Assembly: GCA_026874595.1 (NCBI GenBank)
Contig: CM049314.1
Coordinates: 9,972,729 to 10,036,728, forward strand
From: Sipunculus nudus
Lineage: Eukaryota; Annelida; Sipuncula; Golfingiida; Sipunculidae
DNA length: 64,000 nucleotides
Direction: 5' to 3'
Positions 38,101-52,600 of this stretch are shown one piece after another. The notes under the pieces were generated by a model. It did not search any database. It was not told the DNA's origin and saw nothing but the letters and a program-made list of their open reading frames with translations. Positions within the stretch are counted from its first letter, which is position 1. Every line of letters begins with the position of its first letter. The translations under genes were made by a program, and so were the position numbers.

Positions 38101-41100
38101 AGGGAGCGAAGTCGAGTCCTCTTCAAATTGGTGATAAAGTTTACCGTAGGCATCACGGGAAAGGTCGACAAAAGTGCCAAGATGCATATAGACCAGAGAC
38201 GTACACTATCGTGGATAGGAACGAGGATTTAGATATCTATAAGATTCAGAGAGAGGGAGAAGCTGCTCTCTCTAAGTGGTATAACAGGGTAGAATTGAAA
38301 GCATGTCCACCCAAGGACAGCATCCACGAGAGCCTTTGGGATTTTGAACCACAGGTCGAGGACCAGAGTCCCGATGTCATACATAATGAGAGCGAAAGCG
38401 AGGATAGCGACCAAGAGGTCCTCATTCAGGATTTGTTACCTAGAGCACCAACGGGTGATATGCCTATCCAGGGGGTAGATAGCTGTGGTGAACAAACCCC
38501 ACTTCAGGGTTCAGCGAGTCAAGACCTGTCAGTTAGAAGGTCGACCCGTGTAACTAAAGGCATGCATTCTAATCCTGGCCATTGGCCACGGTCTGTGTCA
38601 CAGTTAATGTTACATACATCCGAGTGTGCAGTACAAGACTTAGCGAGCACAAATCATGATGTAGCAGTAATATGGGTCTAAGACAGTTTTATTGGTCATG
38701 TATATGATTTCTGATCTATCTTTTACATTGCTAGTTTTGAAGGTATAGGACAGCTTACCGTAGGGTTAAGATAAATCACCACTCATGTTATCTGTACAAG
38801 TATGGTAGTGTTGGATGTATGAAGATAACACGAAGGGGGTGCGGGTGTAACCGGACGATGTCGGTACATAATTTAGTGTTTTTTTATACATTATTTGGGA
38901 TAAGTACGGTTTTTGACTAGTCTTTACGGTAGTTGCATTCAACGCACCAGCTACGTCATCCACCATGTTTTACTTGTATGGAGCTAGGACCGCGCCCTGC
39001 TGAGTTGAATTACCGACGTTACAGGTGATGATATGTGTAGAGCAATGCAGAGAATGGTCCAGGTATGTTTCTGTAGTCTTCTGATCAGTTGTATCTCCAT
39101 AGTAATTATGGGCATGAGTTTAGTTTTATCTAGTCAGAGCCCAGATGAGCCCGCCATGTTCGGAGACGAGATCTGAGGTACTTTATAACATCTTACTCTT
39201 TAGTTATTCAGAATTATGACGCGTATGAGAGAAAACCTGTGTTATCATGTGAGATTAATTGTTTGGCAATACTGTGAATCTAGGCCACAGAGTTAACACC
39301 GTGTATCGGCGCAATTAAGGAATCTTGACTTTTGTACATGCGCCCGATAGATGGCGCCACTGGTTGCAAATGGCATCTTGTACTGTTGTAAAGCGACTGT
39401 TTATCTTCCTGACGCAATTCTGGTATTTGTTGAGAATTAGTATGAACTAAAGGCTCACCAGTTTGTGTATAATAGGAGAATCCATTGAGTATCACTTAAG
39501 ACAGTGTTTCTATGGTTTAAATTACTAATATGCACAGGGTTAATTTTAGGAAATATATCCCATACCCGTCTTGCATGAGATTAAGTCGGATGTAAGGGTC
39601 TGTTGATATTTCAGTTTATAAGTCCATTTAGTGAGATGGATGGTTTTATTATTTAGAAGTTATTTCTACCATGCGATGCATATTATTTTCTTTTTTATTA
39701 TTTCACAATACAGAGTTGATAGCTACTAATGTGTTCGTTAATACCCATTCTTACCTATACGGATGCACATATTATGTTGCCTTGTAATTTCTCACTGTAG
39801 ATAACTGTTTGAGTAGGCATAGTAAATATATGAACCAGAACTGTACGGATATCAGTCTAATGTGAGGAGTTATCACCTGTATGTTTTGTTTCTTTTAATA
39901 TCTGATAGGGAATAATGTAAGACCATACCTAGAGTATATATTGCCAATGTTGTATTTTCATGACATTGTCATTGTTTCGCTTATATGAGAGTTTTACTCT
40001 ATTGTTTCAGATGGAAATACGCCAGCCACACACATATATTCACACCACATGTACTCATGGAAATAAAGTGAAGTTATGCCAAGTTGTGTCTTATTCGTAG
40101 TAAAACATACTACATCATGTTGATTTGATGGTCAGCGGATAGGACTTGTTGCTTTGAAAATGGAGCGGGGCTCAGTACTCTGCCAAAGGTAAACAAATGT
40201 TACCAGGAGTGCGCGTACACTTTACACATAAAACTAAGATTCCTTTTGTACGGGATGCGGCATGCGTAATTTCAGATGTACTGGCACGGCAGCATGCATT
40301 TTTTCCGTGTGATGCCCCTGAATACCATGCGGATCCGGCAAAATGAATCGCTACATGTGCTTCCTCTTCAAGGAGAAGAAATTTTGTTATGTGATCCATT
40401 GTGCAAGCAGGAAGTGCGAGAAAACTAAATATTCCGTTTGTATACTACATAAAATTTCTCAGAAGTTCACGCATGCCGCATGCCCGACATAAGGAATCTT
40501 AGCTAAAGGAATCTCGCTTATTTATTTAGTCAATATATGGATTTTATACTCTGAATCATACATTTATGGGTTTAGTTGTGGTTATAATGCCTTATTAAAC
40601 CTCATCAGACAAGTGTACGTTATTTACCTTGCTCCACTCGGCGTTGAAGTAGGCCTGTTCAAAGCCGCTGTACATGGTCATAGGTATGAGAAGCAGCTGC
40701 GGTAGGTGGCGCCAGTGTTTGGCTGTTGCCACTAGCAACTTAGGGACCTCTTGCCGGAAGCTGACGCGCTCTTCATCATCTTCCAGTTCTTTAGGGAGTT
40801 TGTCCATGAAGATGGCGATGACGATGACAGCCCCGGCAGCCACCCCCATAAATACACCAACCATAGTCCATACCTACAGCGTATTACACCGAGTAGATCA
40901 TTCATAAGCCTTAACAAAACATGAAACTTGGCTCGTTGATAGCATAAATAGCTATATATTAAAAAACAGTGATTTGGTCCAAATTCTAAGCCTATTCATA
41001 AGCCATTTGAAGTTTTAATTATGCGAATACTCGTTTGATTAAATTTGCATCCTACTGCATTCATTCAATAAGACCGGTTAACGTACCATTACTAGAAAAT

Positions 41101-43593
41101 TTAAAACTGGCACTTAAAAGTCTATTCAAGTCAAGTCAAAGTTTTTGTACACTTCCTGTAACATGGCATTTTGTGTGCTTGCAATTATCAGCAAACCTTT
41201 CATTCATTGAACATGCTAAATAGAAATGCTTCGTCTTTTTAACTGATTTTTTTTAATTATGAAAAATTCATATTTTATCTACAGTTCCGAAGAGTTAACA
41301 TATGGTATATATCATAACTTTCCATTTGTTTTCAAATGTTTATGTATTTAAATTTCCATACGTTCTCGATAGAAGAGGTTATTCTCATTTAACAAACAGG
41401 CAGGACTCAGCGAGAATTGAATGTCGGGAAATTTGCTTGTTTTTTGGGGGGTTTTTTTTGGTATCGTAATAGAACTCTTACGACGAAAGGTGGCGGTTTC
41501 TGGAGGTTGACGTTTGTGACGTTTTTTCCGGGACAGTCATTCATCCCGCAATGACGGAGAGCGTCCTCTGACGGCGGTGTCCGTGTACCGTTCACTGGCT
41601 GATTCAAGATGGTCGACGAGATCACAGAACCAAAGATGCTGGCTAAATACATAAAGATGATATTTTTTCATTATATTATCACATCTTAAATATATAATTT
41701 GCAAAGTATGTATTAGCAGCTATTCTGTTCACTGTATAATAAGGTAATTTCTGTTAAAATAATGGTACAACACCAACGATACAACTGTGAATATGACTAT
41801 TTGGTTATGAAGCTAAGCTTAATTTAAGGCATTACTGAGGAATGTAATAATCAAATACTAGTCATTATGACCTTATTAGGGGTCTCCCTGGAGATTTCTC
41901 CAGGAACTGTGCAAGCGTACAGCGTACGAATTTCCTAAGTCTCAGTTTGTAATTCTCAATTTTACAAATAACAAGGAACCCAGGTGTGCAATACTGTCAG
42001 TGGGTAAAAATGTAAAAAAATGAATCTGCGTCCAACCTCGAAGGATGATGCCTGATTTATATAACTGATATGGATACACGTACACGGAACAAGGCCCGGA
42101 AAACTCTGTTTGTCATGGTAGAAATGTTTGATGATATCCCTGCAGTGAAGAAAAGTGCCATTGAACCTGTGCCAAATCCACGATTCCTTTATGAACTTTC
42201 CGCTTTGTAAATGGCATGAAAGGTGCTCGACAATGTAGTTTACTTTAAAAAATCGTGTAACATATCAAAACCAAACCTCGAGGAGCTTTAGATGAAAAAT
42301 TAAAAGAAGGGAACAGGATGAGGTTGGACAAGGCCACCAAAGCGGGTAACATCAAACATGTTCTTATATCTCAGCTCTACGCTAAGTGTACATTTGATGA
42401 ACAACCTTGTTAATTCATGAACAATTGTTTAAAACGTAATCTTTTTTACGTGAAATATTTTTAACGACAGCCTTTTGTGTAAACTAGAAAATTAATTTCT
42501 AATTAAATTCTGATTATCTAAATGTTTGCAAGTTTGAATAGAGAACGGCGCTGAAAAGCAAACGCGGTGATTTTTTAAATAAATAAACATTATTAGCATC
42601 ATGACAAGAATATTGTGACATTTAAATCAAATAAATGTGACAATTAATGATTGACTGCCTCAAATGACACTGATATATAACATGATTCAGGAGGTATAGG
42701 TTTCACTGATTTATTTTTATGAACACGGTAAGATAATTTCAATATTACTGCTTTCCCTTAAACATTCTTTCTTCGGAAATTGTTAACTGTTTTTAAAACT
42801 TCAGAATGTAAACTTTGGCATTTGCTTGTAACCACGTCATAGAGTTGATTGTCATAGATGTCACAGATTGTTTGAGGGGTACATGGATACTCAAGTATAA
42901 TGCTCTATATATTGTAATAAATCACGATAATGCCACCCTCATGGTCCATTTCTCCATGTAACCCTTACCCTTACAGTGACAGTCTCGGTCATTAACAAAT
43001 GTAATGACTCGATGTTGATAACATGACAATAACATAGATACCTGAACACAATGATGAACCGAGCTATATGTGTGGGTGTGTTTGTCAGCGACAGGGTTTA
43101 AGAGTTCTTTAAATCTTTATTCTCGGGTATATATGTAATATATGTATGGCTATATATTCCATATATGCGTATGTGTGTATATGTATGTATGTGTTTGTTT
43201 GTGTGTGTCATAATTTATCATAATTCGGTGACTAATGTGTGTTTGTATAATTAAATTAATACGACTATCAGGGTTGACTGATTATTCAATGAAATTCACG
43301 CGCGCACACACACACACACACAAGCATGTATATCCTCATGTGGCTTATCCCTGTTATGGACCTCCATCGAATCCTTACATGACACACCAACGATTTAATG
43401 ATTTTTTGTTGAAGAATGCCACATCAGACAGGAATGCCTTTTAGGAAAGAAAACGTGCTAAGATTTCACTTTAATTTTCGCGGCAGTACGCCTAATCAGA
43501 AGGTACCCCATATCAATGTAAGCCACATCAGGACTTAGACACACATACATACAGTGAAACCTGCATATGCATTAAGACCACCTGTTTTACTGG

Positions 43594-43639
<46 letters not shown>

Positions 43640-46600
43640 TAATGATTTTAATTTACTGAAGAATTTTTGCTTTATCGAGCAGCTACGGGTTGCTGAGTCT
43701 TGGACTTCAGCCCCGCGCGCCCCTTAAGCATAATTTTGATGGAGCCAAAAGCCCCAATAACACACAAGCCAAGCAGGCAGCCGCGACAGTCCGCCACTGT
43801 TTTCCGCACTAGGAGCCGCGAAGATAGAGAGGAGGGGAAGAGGAGAGGGATACTGCAGCACTGACACCCTCACACAGTAGTATCATCATCATGCAGCAAT
43901 TTATCATGATAAGACAGTTGTGTAGTCGATGGAAATCGATTAAGGGGCAGATGGTAGTCGAGCAGCAGCTGTACAGGATTGACTCCACAGCCATAAACAA
44001 TTATAAATAACAAAAAATAAACGTCTGGGTTATCGTTCCAAATGTGGTACAGACAAAAAGTGAGGTTCAGTGCTGTAGAAGTCCACGTGTTCCTGTCTCG
44101 ATCAAGATGCCCCTTTATAAAATCTATGTGAAAAAATAAAATCTGAAAAAGAAGTTCTAGTAATACGCACAAAATTGAGCTAGACAGAAACCAAGTCTTG
44201 GCTACGATTCTACAGCAGCAGAAACAGGCTTCTTTTTTTATATTATCTTGCTCAAGAGATGATTTGTTACTGTGTAATGGTGAAGTCATGATATACACTT
44301 TCCTGAGGTTATTTGTCTCTGTGGGAATTCTATCTTTGCAGACTGGTCTGAAGGAGAGTTATGAAGAAGTTTCTGCTGTTGTTGAACTGTATCGTTGAAT
44401 TGAACGTTGTTTCTGTGTAGCTAAAGTTTGTGTGTATTCATAGAAATTATGTTCCCACTTGCTTCTTTGTATTACTTTAATAGTACTTACAATTTTTGTT
44501 CAAATTAGTGATCACATTTAGTGTTTCCCCGGTGTGCATGCCAAACGTATTCTTTAAAGATTGCTGAAGTGATCATTAGACATGCAGATTCAGCTTCTGG
44601 CAGATTACACAAAGGCGCGCATGAGCGGAACCGTGGTGAACGGCAGGAAGAGAACCTCAACAGGTAGTTTATCCAGGCCGCACGGCCTTCATAATCCGCT
44701 GTTTGAAAATGGATTACACAACAAATAACAATATGTTTGAACGATTCTATAGTGTAGATGCGTGCATATGATCCTTCGCTATATCAAGTGAACAGCTGTT
44801 AAATGTGTAAAAACACACGGAAATAATGCGGAAAACTAGGGACTGTCAATGGGTGTTTTTGTTTTTTAGAGAGAAAGAGAGAGAGAGAGTGGTAACCATT
44901 TTCATTTTAAAACATATATGAATTATACCAAAAGAATTTGCTCAGATAATAAAAGAATAAAAAGGCAGGATAAAGGGCCTTCAATATCCGGATGTTATAT
45001 CAAACCTCATAAGACCCACGCGCCAAGACCGATGATATAACCATGCACCTTTTAGAGCTGTCGTTATCAACTGTAGAGTTTTGTGTTATCATGCCATTAT
45101 CTTGCGAGGTAATGACTAACATATAAAATCAACTTAATTTATTTTACATGGATTGTACAACTAGTTATAATAACTTATACGAGGCCATTATAACCCACTC
45201 TCATAGCCACTCTCATAATGACTAACATATCACTGACATTCAGAAGTGAAAGAGTTTTCAAGTTGTGACTGAGGCACATTCGCCTTGTTATTTTCTATCG
45301 CTTTGTTAAACCATAAGTTGGTAAAAGGTAAAAAAAGGTTTAATTTATTTTTTGACATAGGACAAAAAGCTTTCATTGTTAAACTTCTTGTCTTTAATAC
45401 TTAAATCTGTAAAAAGCCTACTTGTTGTATCTCTGTGCTGGATAATTTATTATCTTTTACAGTGATGTAAAGAAATCTTTAGATAATGATCCATAGGATT
45501 AGAAAGGTCAATCAAACAATGCTTTGCTGACCCCTAGAAATGCTTTTTGGGCAGCATGAGTTTGCCACAGTTAATTATACCTTATGCCTCTCCTCGAGAG
45601 ATAGCTCTACCTGAAAGAGTGTTTTGTGATAGATTATATGTCTTACGTTGTATAATATAAAGTCACTTCTTTTATGAAATGAACGATCGCCATACAATCT
45701 CGGATCAAAAACAAAATATTGTAAACAACCTAAAGAAACGAGTCGAGCTATAAGTAAACGAATTTTTGTTTTTAAACCCATTTACCAATTAATTCCTATC
45801 AAATAAAAAGAGGTAAATTGTCACCGTGCATTTAAGCGTTTCCTTCTGTTTGTATTAATGATATTTAAAATAATATTCAACGGAAATCAAGAAAATGGTG
45901 TGGAAATGAGAATCCTCAGAAAAGGCATTTATTTAGTTAACTTTTGTGGGTGATGTTTGTACATTTATTTCATTTGAATGATCAGCTAGTTGTGGTGCCA
46001 CCTTACGGTGGTATTTTACAAATTATTTAGACACCAACAAGGAAGCACCGATTACGTTGCGAGGTTAATTACATAGTTATACAATGATTCGCTCTAATTA
46101 TGAATACTTTCTTTGGATATTGTAATGCATTATTTGATCAAATAGAACACAATTTTTTTCAAACAGACAATATCTTTATTAATTTAGAATGCATTTCATA
46201 TGATTATCATGATATGTTTTATTGCAGGTAAGGCTGGAGTTCGTTATCAGAGTCGTCATCCCCACTCTCAAATTGATTTATTAGCATCTTCCTTGTTTAT
46301 CGTCTTACTTTTTATAGAGATTAAAGGTCAGACATCAATCTCTCGCCAACTGCACATATTGGAGAACAAAGTCTACAGTATTTGGGACTCTTAGTTGAGT
46401 TCCTGTGTTCATATAAAGCTCGTGTACTGATAGACTTGAAATAAACTTCACAGAACGCTCATATGTACAAAGTTATCTTTCTCCTTACGACCACACCAGT
46501 AACAAGACTACCACGGTCACATGACCACTTCGCCATGACGGCGATGGACCTTTCAGATCTGACCTGTATATGCATGTTCACACATCACAATACCTACCAC

Positions 46601-49600
46601 GACCACATGACTACACGGGATCATAACCACCCTATTAATTAATACGACTAATAAAGTCACATGGCCCAGTAGCAAATGATACTGCCCGATTACTAGAGTA
46701 CTTAAGAAAAGATGGTCACACTCTACCACCAACCACGCTCCCTCCCCCAAAACCCGGTTCCATGGCATGACCACACTACCCAACCCCGGCCCCTGTTACA
46801 TGACAGCCCACTTATATGAACACCGAAGTAACACAACCATCCGGGTTACACCAACACCCAGGTTGTGTGGCCGCCCTTCCATGGCAACCATTGTCTTTCA
46901 GCCATTTCGTTGCTAATAGTGGAGGTGTAAAGGGATATTCTGATATTCACCCGTACAGTGGTGTACCTATAAGGGGGGCAGGGGCGGTCCTAGCCGTGAC
47001 AAACATGTCAGAGGGCCGATCTGGCGCTAGGCGGTCAGCCACGGGCGGCAGATTTTTCGGGGCGTCATTACGGGGAATCAGTGAAATTAGGAGCTCCTCA
47101 AAACGTTCCTAGAAAAATTGGCCTTCTTTCAAGATTGGTGAGAAAATCTAAATGTTTGGTGTTTTTGTTTGAGTAACCCATTTCAGGTATTTAAGGAACA
47201 AACCAAGTATTTTGCGAACCATCTCTAGAGAGGCAAGCACCGCAAGAACAAATACAGATCTGTTGTTGTTCTTTTACTAAATAAGCGGTCTTGCAATGTC
47301 AGAATGCCATCGATAATCTGAACAGTCTTGCAAAGGCCCACATTTCAGGGCCGTCTACGTCAACAGAAATCTCTAGTGGGCACTATGCAGGGGAAAACCC
47401 TGCCTGAAGACCATTGGCCCCTGGTGGTGGGGGTAGGGTGTCTGTCTTACACATCGTGCGGAAAATATTATGACGAATTCTGTTGTTATTTCCTTTAAAT
47501 GTATAAAGAATTTTCATCTTTGAACTCCCAAAACTCTATTATATTTTACACAGCATGAAACAACCTGAAATGCCTTCTTCCATGATTCCCCATACTCTTA
47601 CAACAGTCTTGTTAAATACAAACGTTTACACTCTCGTGAATACATAAAGTACAACCTAAATTTCTGTGTCATTTGATTTACCGCTGGTTATAGAATTTAA
47701 TGTGAATATGACCTGCGTAATCTTTTATGTTATTTGAATAATATCAATCTTTCACCAAGACCTATGCAGGAGTTATTTTTACTTTACTGTCGCAATTCAA
47801 AATACAAATATAAATATCCTGCGGGATTAATCCCCCGGCCGCTTCAATATACGCATCATGTTCAGTGTTACTTTTTAGACTTCAAAACTGAAAAAAGAAC
47901 CATTTGTCTGTACTCTTTAATGATCCACTGCCTACAGACTATTGTTGACAAATTATTTCAAGTAAAATTATAATATATTTTTCAATGATATACGTAATTA
48001 CTTGAAATTTGTTCACATACTTTATTTTGAATGACAAATAAGCATACGTTCATAAATAAAACCTCGCAACGTGCACAGCCATTATCACCTATTCTAAAAT
48101 GAAATTGATGTAGCCTTGAATTAAAGTATGCTTTTAACGTGGAGGATATTGTAATTAAAAAGGTCACAGTTTATCCAAACATTTGGATTTTTTATCTCAA
48201 AACATAAAACAGGCCTGCCCCCATATAAATCATGAAATTACGCGTTTTTAGTAAAGACTAAAGTATAAGTGCTTTGCCTCTAGCAGAACCTTCATATCAC
48301 AGCGCTCTATTAGGTATAATTGTTGTCATATGCGATAACAAGAGGTAAAATTATAGAAGTGACGAGGTATTTATGTGCGTTAAAAGGATGCCCAATCACC
48401 TATCTGACCTGTAAAAACTTGAGGTAATCCCTTGGAGCTTTTATAAAAATAGGCCAGAAACAATTCAAAACAAGTTCAACAAGGGCATCTGGCATCAAGT
48501 CAGATAATTCAGAGCTTTGCAAATGGCGTTTTGCACCAAGGGACTTTTCTACCTCCGCATATATTCAACCTAAAACCTTTAGTTACATGTTTTTCCTGTT
48601 TGTCAACATTGCTGTGTTTACAAACATGTTGATAAACAAGTTCACACATCCTTCACGAAGGCCTTATATGAACTTTTCAAAACCAAAATTACCCGTACAT
48701 CATTAAAATATACACAGAGGAAACCAAAAATCACATAAATTCTTTTTCAAAGGGTAGGTGAATGGACACCTTTTAGAATTGAATAACATTTTTTCCATGT
48801 TGAGATTAAGCTTATTATACGTTATGTTTACATGATAAGTTAAGTTACCACATTATGTGTATCCTGCAGCGCAATTTTTTTTCCTAGTTACAATTAATTC
48901 TTTTTTTATCGGCACTTCATTTTGAAAAAAAATACGTGTTTGAAGTTAGAGCGATATTTTGATTTAAATCAACAAATAAACAACTGTTCTATAATGTGTG
49001 GCGAAGGAATTTCCAAGCTTATTAATTCATCCGTATTATTGCGTTGTTGTCAACTAAACCGAAACAAGGAATCTTGACGTGAAATGTTTCTATATGTTGT
49101 CGAGTTTTTACGCTCACGAGGCAGTGGAAATGTGCGCTTCTAAAGAAGCAATTGATTTTCACGCTGCCAGCTTTGACCGTTTATGATATATTTAGACACC
49201 AGTTGGCGGTTCGTTGTCCGCTGAAAAAAAAACGTGCGTATGATGTGACAAGCAGCCAACCAGATGCCAATAAACAAACACTCGACAGGCATACTGGTTC
49301 CGCCCATAGCTGCGCTTCAAGCGCCGCTTGATATCAGTTTACGGTCGAATTTTGATTGCTCCCTCTGCATATTCGATTATGACATTATGACTGTGTTAGC
49401 GTAGCCATGTATCTGTTATCTGCAGAACTGAAACCAGCCAGCGAGGTGTGCACGCAGCCTTTGTTGTAATGTTTCGTTTGAATTACAGCTCACCGGCCGA
49501 GCATCCTATGTGCCCAAGGCCCTAAGCAAACCACGTCTGGGGCAATTCTCTCCGAGCCTGTGGCCTGTTCAGACGGTTACCGGGGCGATGAGCTGACACT

Positions 49601-52600
49601 CAAAACGAAATGAACATGATTGGCTCCATGTATTCCTCGCTTGACTGTGTCTAGCACAAGGTCCCATCTGATTGGACAAAAATACAGTGCTCCTCTCTGG
49701 TGTAGAAATTCAGAATACGAGGTCATAACAAACAGCGCTTACGATATAGGAAGTAGGCCTATAGTTAAAGCGCTGTTTAATAGCGTATACAGTTTTGTAA
49801 TGCTTTGTAAGACGGGCAGGTAATTTCTAAGACTGCCCGGGTCGCAATGAGGCTAGGTACGCCGCTGCATTCGTGGCTTAACCATATTATTTAAATAAAG
49901 ATGTGATATACAAATTATCTTTTGTAGGCTTGTCAGAAAGAACTGCATTAAATATCCTAGTAAGATGAGGTGATATATAGAGCATGAGTGAGTCCTTTAT
50001 TGTAAAATGAAGGGCAACACGTAGACCAGATATTTCTATCAGCAACCTGCCGTATATCGGCAGTGGTACAATCTTTGAGACGGAACAGTTTGATACAACT
50101 TGCCGGGAACGACGTGCTGTACCGGATGCACATCTAACCGGATATGACGTCATTTATGTTCAATATCCGACTACGCTGTCTCATATGTGATCCTCAATAA
50201 TCTAAGTGGTTCGTTTGTTTGACAGCGATTCTGTTAATAAAGATTAATAACTAAGTGTTAATAGAGAAAATATGTTTTTCCAAGATCTTCTGAATTTTCC
50301 CTACAGATTATTATATTTAGGGAGCACGCCCATTTGTAAGTAATACAGAACATTGAACAATAGATGCAAAATTTATGCATCTGTGGAAATGACTAACTTG
50401 ATAGATTTGTGAAAAAGATACAGCAAGTACTTAGATTATTGACATCATGGAAACTTAATCATTTTCCAGATGACATACAATAGGGATTATTCAGCTGTGC
50501 CCTCCACTTTGCCGAGGCTTTTAATTCGATATTGTCCTAATTACAATGTGGTGCAGGAAAAGGGCAACTCTTCATGGGGAAATAAGATAAGATAAGATAA
50601 GATAACATTTATTAGCCTTCAGTTCCAGGAATTTGTCGTTGACTTGCAATTCATTACATAAAAAAAAATAAGTAAATAGAGGGATAAATACATAAAAATA
50701 ATACATAAAAATCACACATAACATATTGACTATGCATGTAAAATTAAGCATGTAAAAATGAAAAAACAGATAATTCTGCAGGTAAAACACATAATTCAAA
50801 ACATTAAATTTATAAGAAGTTTAATACTGTGTGGTACGAGAGATTTTTTAAAACGAGTTGTTCTGCAGAATATTGTATCTAGGCGTTTACCTGAAGGTAA
50901 AAAACGGAACTCTGAATATAGGGGATGTGTTGTGTCATTCATGACCTTAGATATGAAGGCCATTGTTTTGGTTTCACAGATTTCCTGGTGTGTGGCAAGA
51001 GAAGTACCAGTTATTCTACTATTTCTCTTCCTGGTATTATTCAACTGTTTCTTTAACTTATCAGATATATTTGTAAACCAGCACTCCAGTGAATAAGTAA
51101 GGACACTGGAAATTACTGAATTATAAAACATGGTAATTATGATTTTGTCAATATTAAGCTTTCTTAGATAATAAAGGTAATATAATCTTTTGTTTGCTTT
51201 CTTGGATTGATTCAACACATGTTCTTTCCAATTCAGATTTCTGTCAATAATACATCCTAAGTATTTATAATTTTCTACAATATCAACATCTTCATTTTTG
51301 ATAGCAACTGGGGTAATTACAGATTTTGATCTCCTAAAATCAAAGACTACTTCTTTAGTCTTCTTAACATTTAACTGAAGGTAGAGTTCCTCACACCAAC
51401 CAGTCACATATTAAATGGTTTTCCTGTAGAGCGATTCATCATTCTTGTGTATCAGGCCTAGAATGACAGTGTCGTCTGCATATTTGATGATTTTACAATC
51501 TGAAAGGCTCACAGTCAAATTATTTGTATATAGAATAAAAAGGACTGCTGACAGAACACAGCCTTGTGGAGCACCAGTATTTATGATTATATCTGAAGAA
51601 GTTTCTTTGCTTGTTCTAACATGTTGTCTTCTATCCGAGAGAAAATCTAGAATCCATAGACAGTAGGAAGGAGGAATGTTATATCTACAGAGCTGATTGA
51701 TCATAATGTGTGGCTGTATTGTATTGAAGGCTGAAGAATAATCAATGAAAAGTGATCTGGCATAATTTCTTGGGTCCCTGTCTAAGTGTTGGTAAATATA
51801 ATGAGTTAATGTGGCAATTGCGTCGCTTGTGCATCTGTTGGATGAATATGCAAACTGATGATGATCTAGCATTGGTTTAACAAATGGAAGTAATTTATTA
51901 AGAAATATTCGCTCCAAAGATTTTGAGATGTTAGTGCAACAGGCCTAAGATCATTCATCACTTTAGAAGAGTTATTTTTGGCGACTGGAATTATTTCTGC
52001 GGTCTTCCATAATTTTGGTAGTTTACATAAGGAGAGAGACAATTGAAAAATGTGTTGTATGATGAAGGACAAACTATTTCTACAGGTTTTAATTAATCTG
52101 CCACTGACTTTGTCGGGTCCACAGGCTTTCTTTACATTAATCTTACTTAACACTTTGTTTACATCAGTTACATCAGTAAGGATGCCATCATCACATGATT
52201 CTAAATTTGCTCTCAGACTGCTCCGAATGTCATCTTTTTCTTTTGAGAAGTCACTCAGGTTAATAGAGCTTAGAAAAACGTAGAAGCAAACTAAACCACT
52301 GATATAGAGACCATACATGAAATAAACAGGCTAGTGCTAAGGGGTCACGCTTGGGCCGTTGATGATCTTGTCGGCTGGTTGTCTGTTGATTTTGTACTTA
52401 AACGTCGTCAGTGAGGATTCGCTACCTGCAACCAAACACTAAGTCAACTTTCTGTATAGTTATGTTAAACCATTACCTAGGATTGGACATTTGATATCAT
52501 GAGAATTATAACTAGTCCTTGTCTATGCAGCAATACTATGGTATACATAATGTCGTATCTCTCATAGTACATCCATAAAATCACACATAATGTCAGATGT

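Larger units (their letters stand above)
30487..40114 (+). mobile_element. Near full-length Gypsy LTR element (Gypsy-1) in gene B intron 3
   Basis: 9.6 kb on the plus strand, antisense to gene B. LTRs 30487-31754 (1268 bp) and 38846-40114 (1269 bp), TG...CA ends, differing at only about four substitutions and one T-run length, so the insertion is very recent. Order: LTR, leader, gag with zinc knuckle, protease, reverse transcriptase, RNase H, integrase, LTR. A candidate primer-binding site TGGTGGCAGCAGGTGGG is at 31761 and a purine-rich tract CGAAGGGGGTGCGGG lies just before the 3' LTR. One reading-frame break near 36480 separates reverse transcriptase from RNase H. No envelope gene is seen. 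No clean target duplication is visible. Confidence 0.96.

Noticed and set aside
43870-44298. 142-codon minus-strand frame in gene B intron 1
   Set aside because: Hydrophobic but without a recognisable family; no good start or splice context, so I do not call it.
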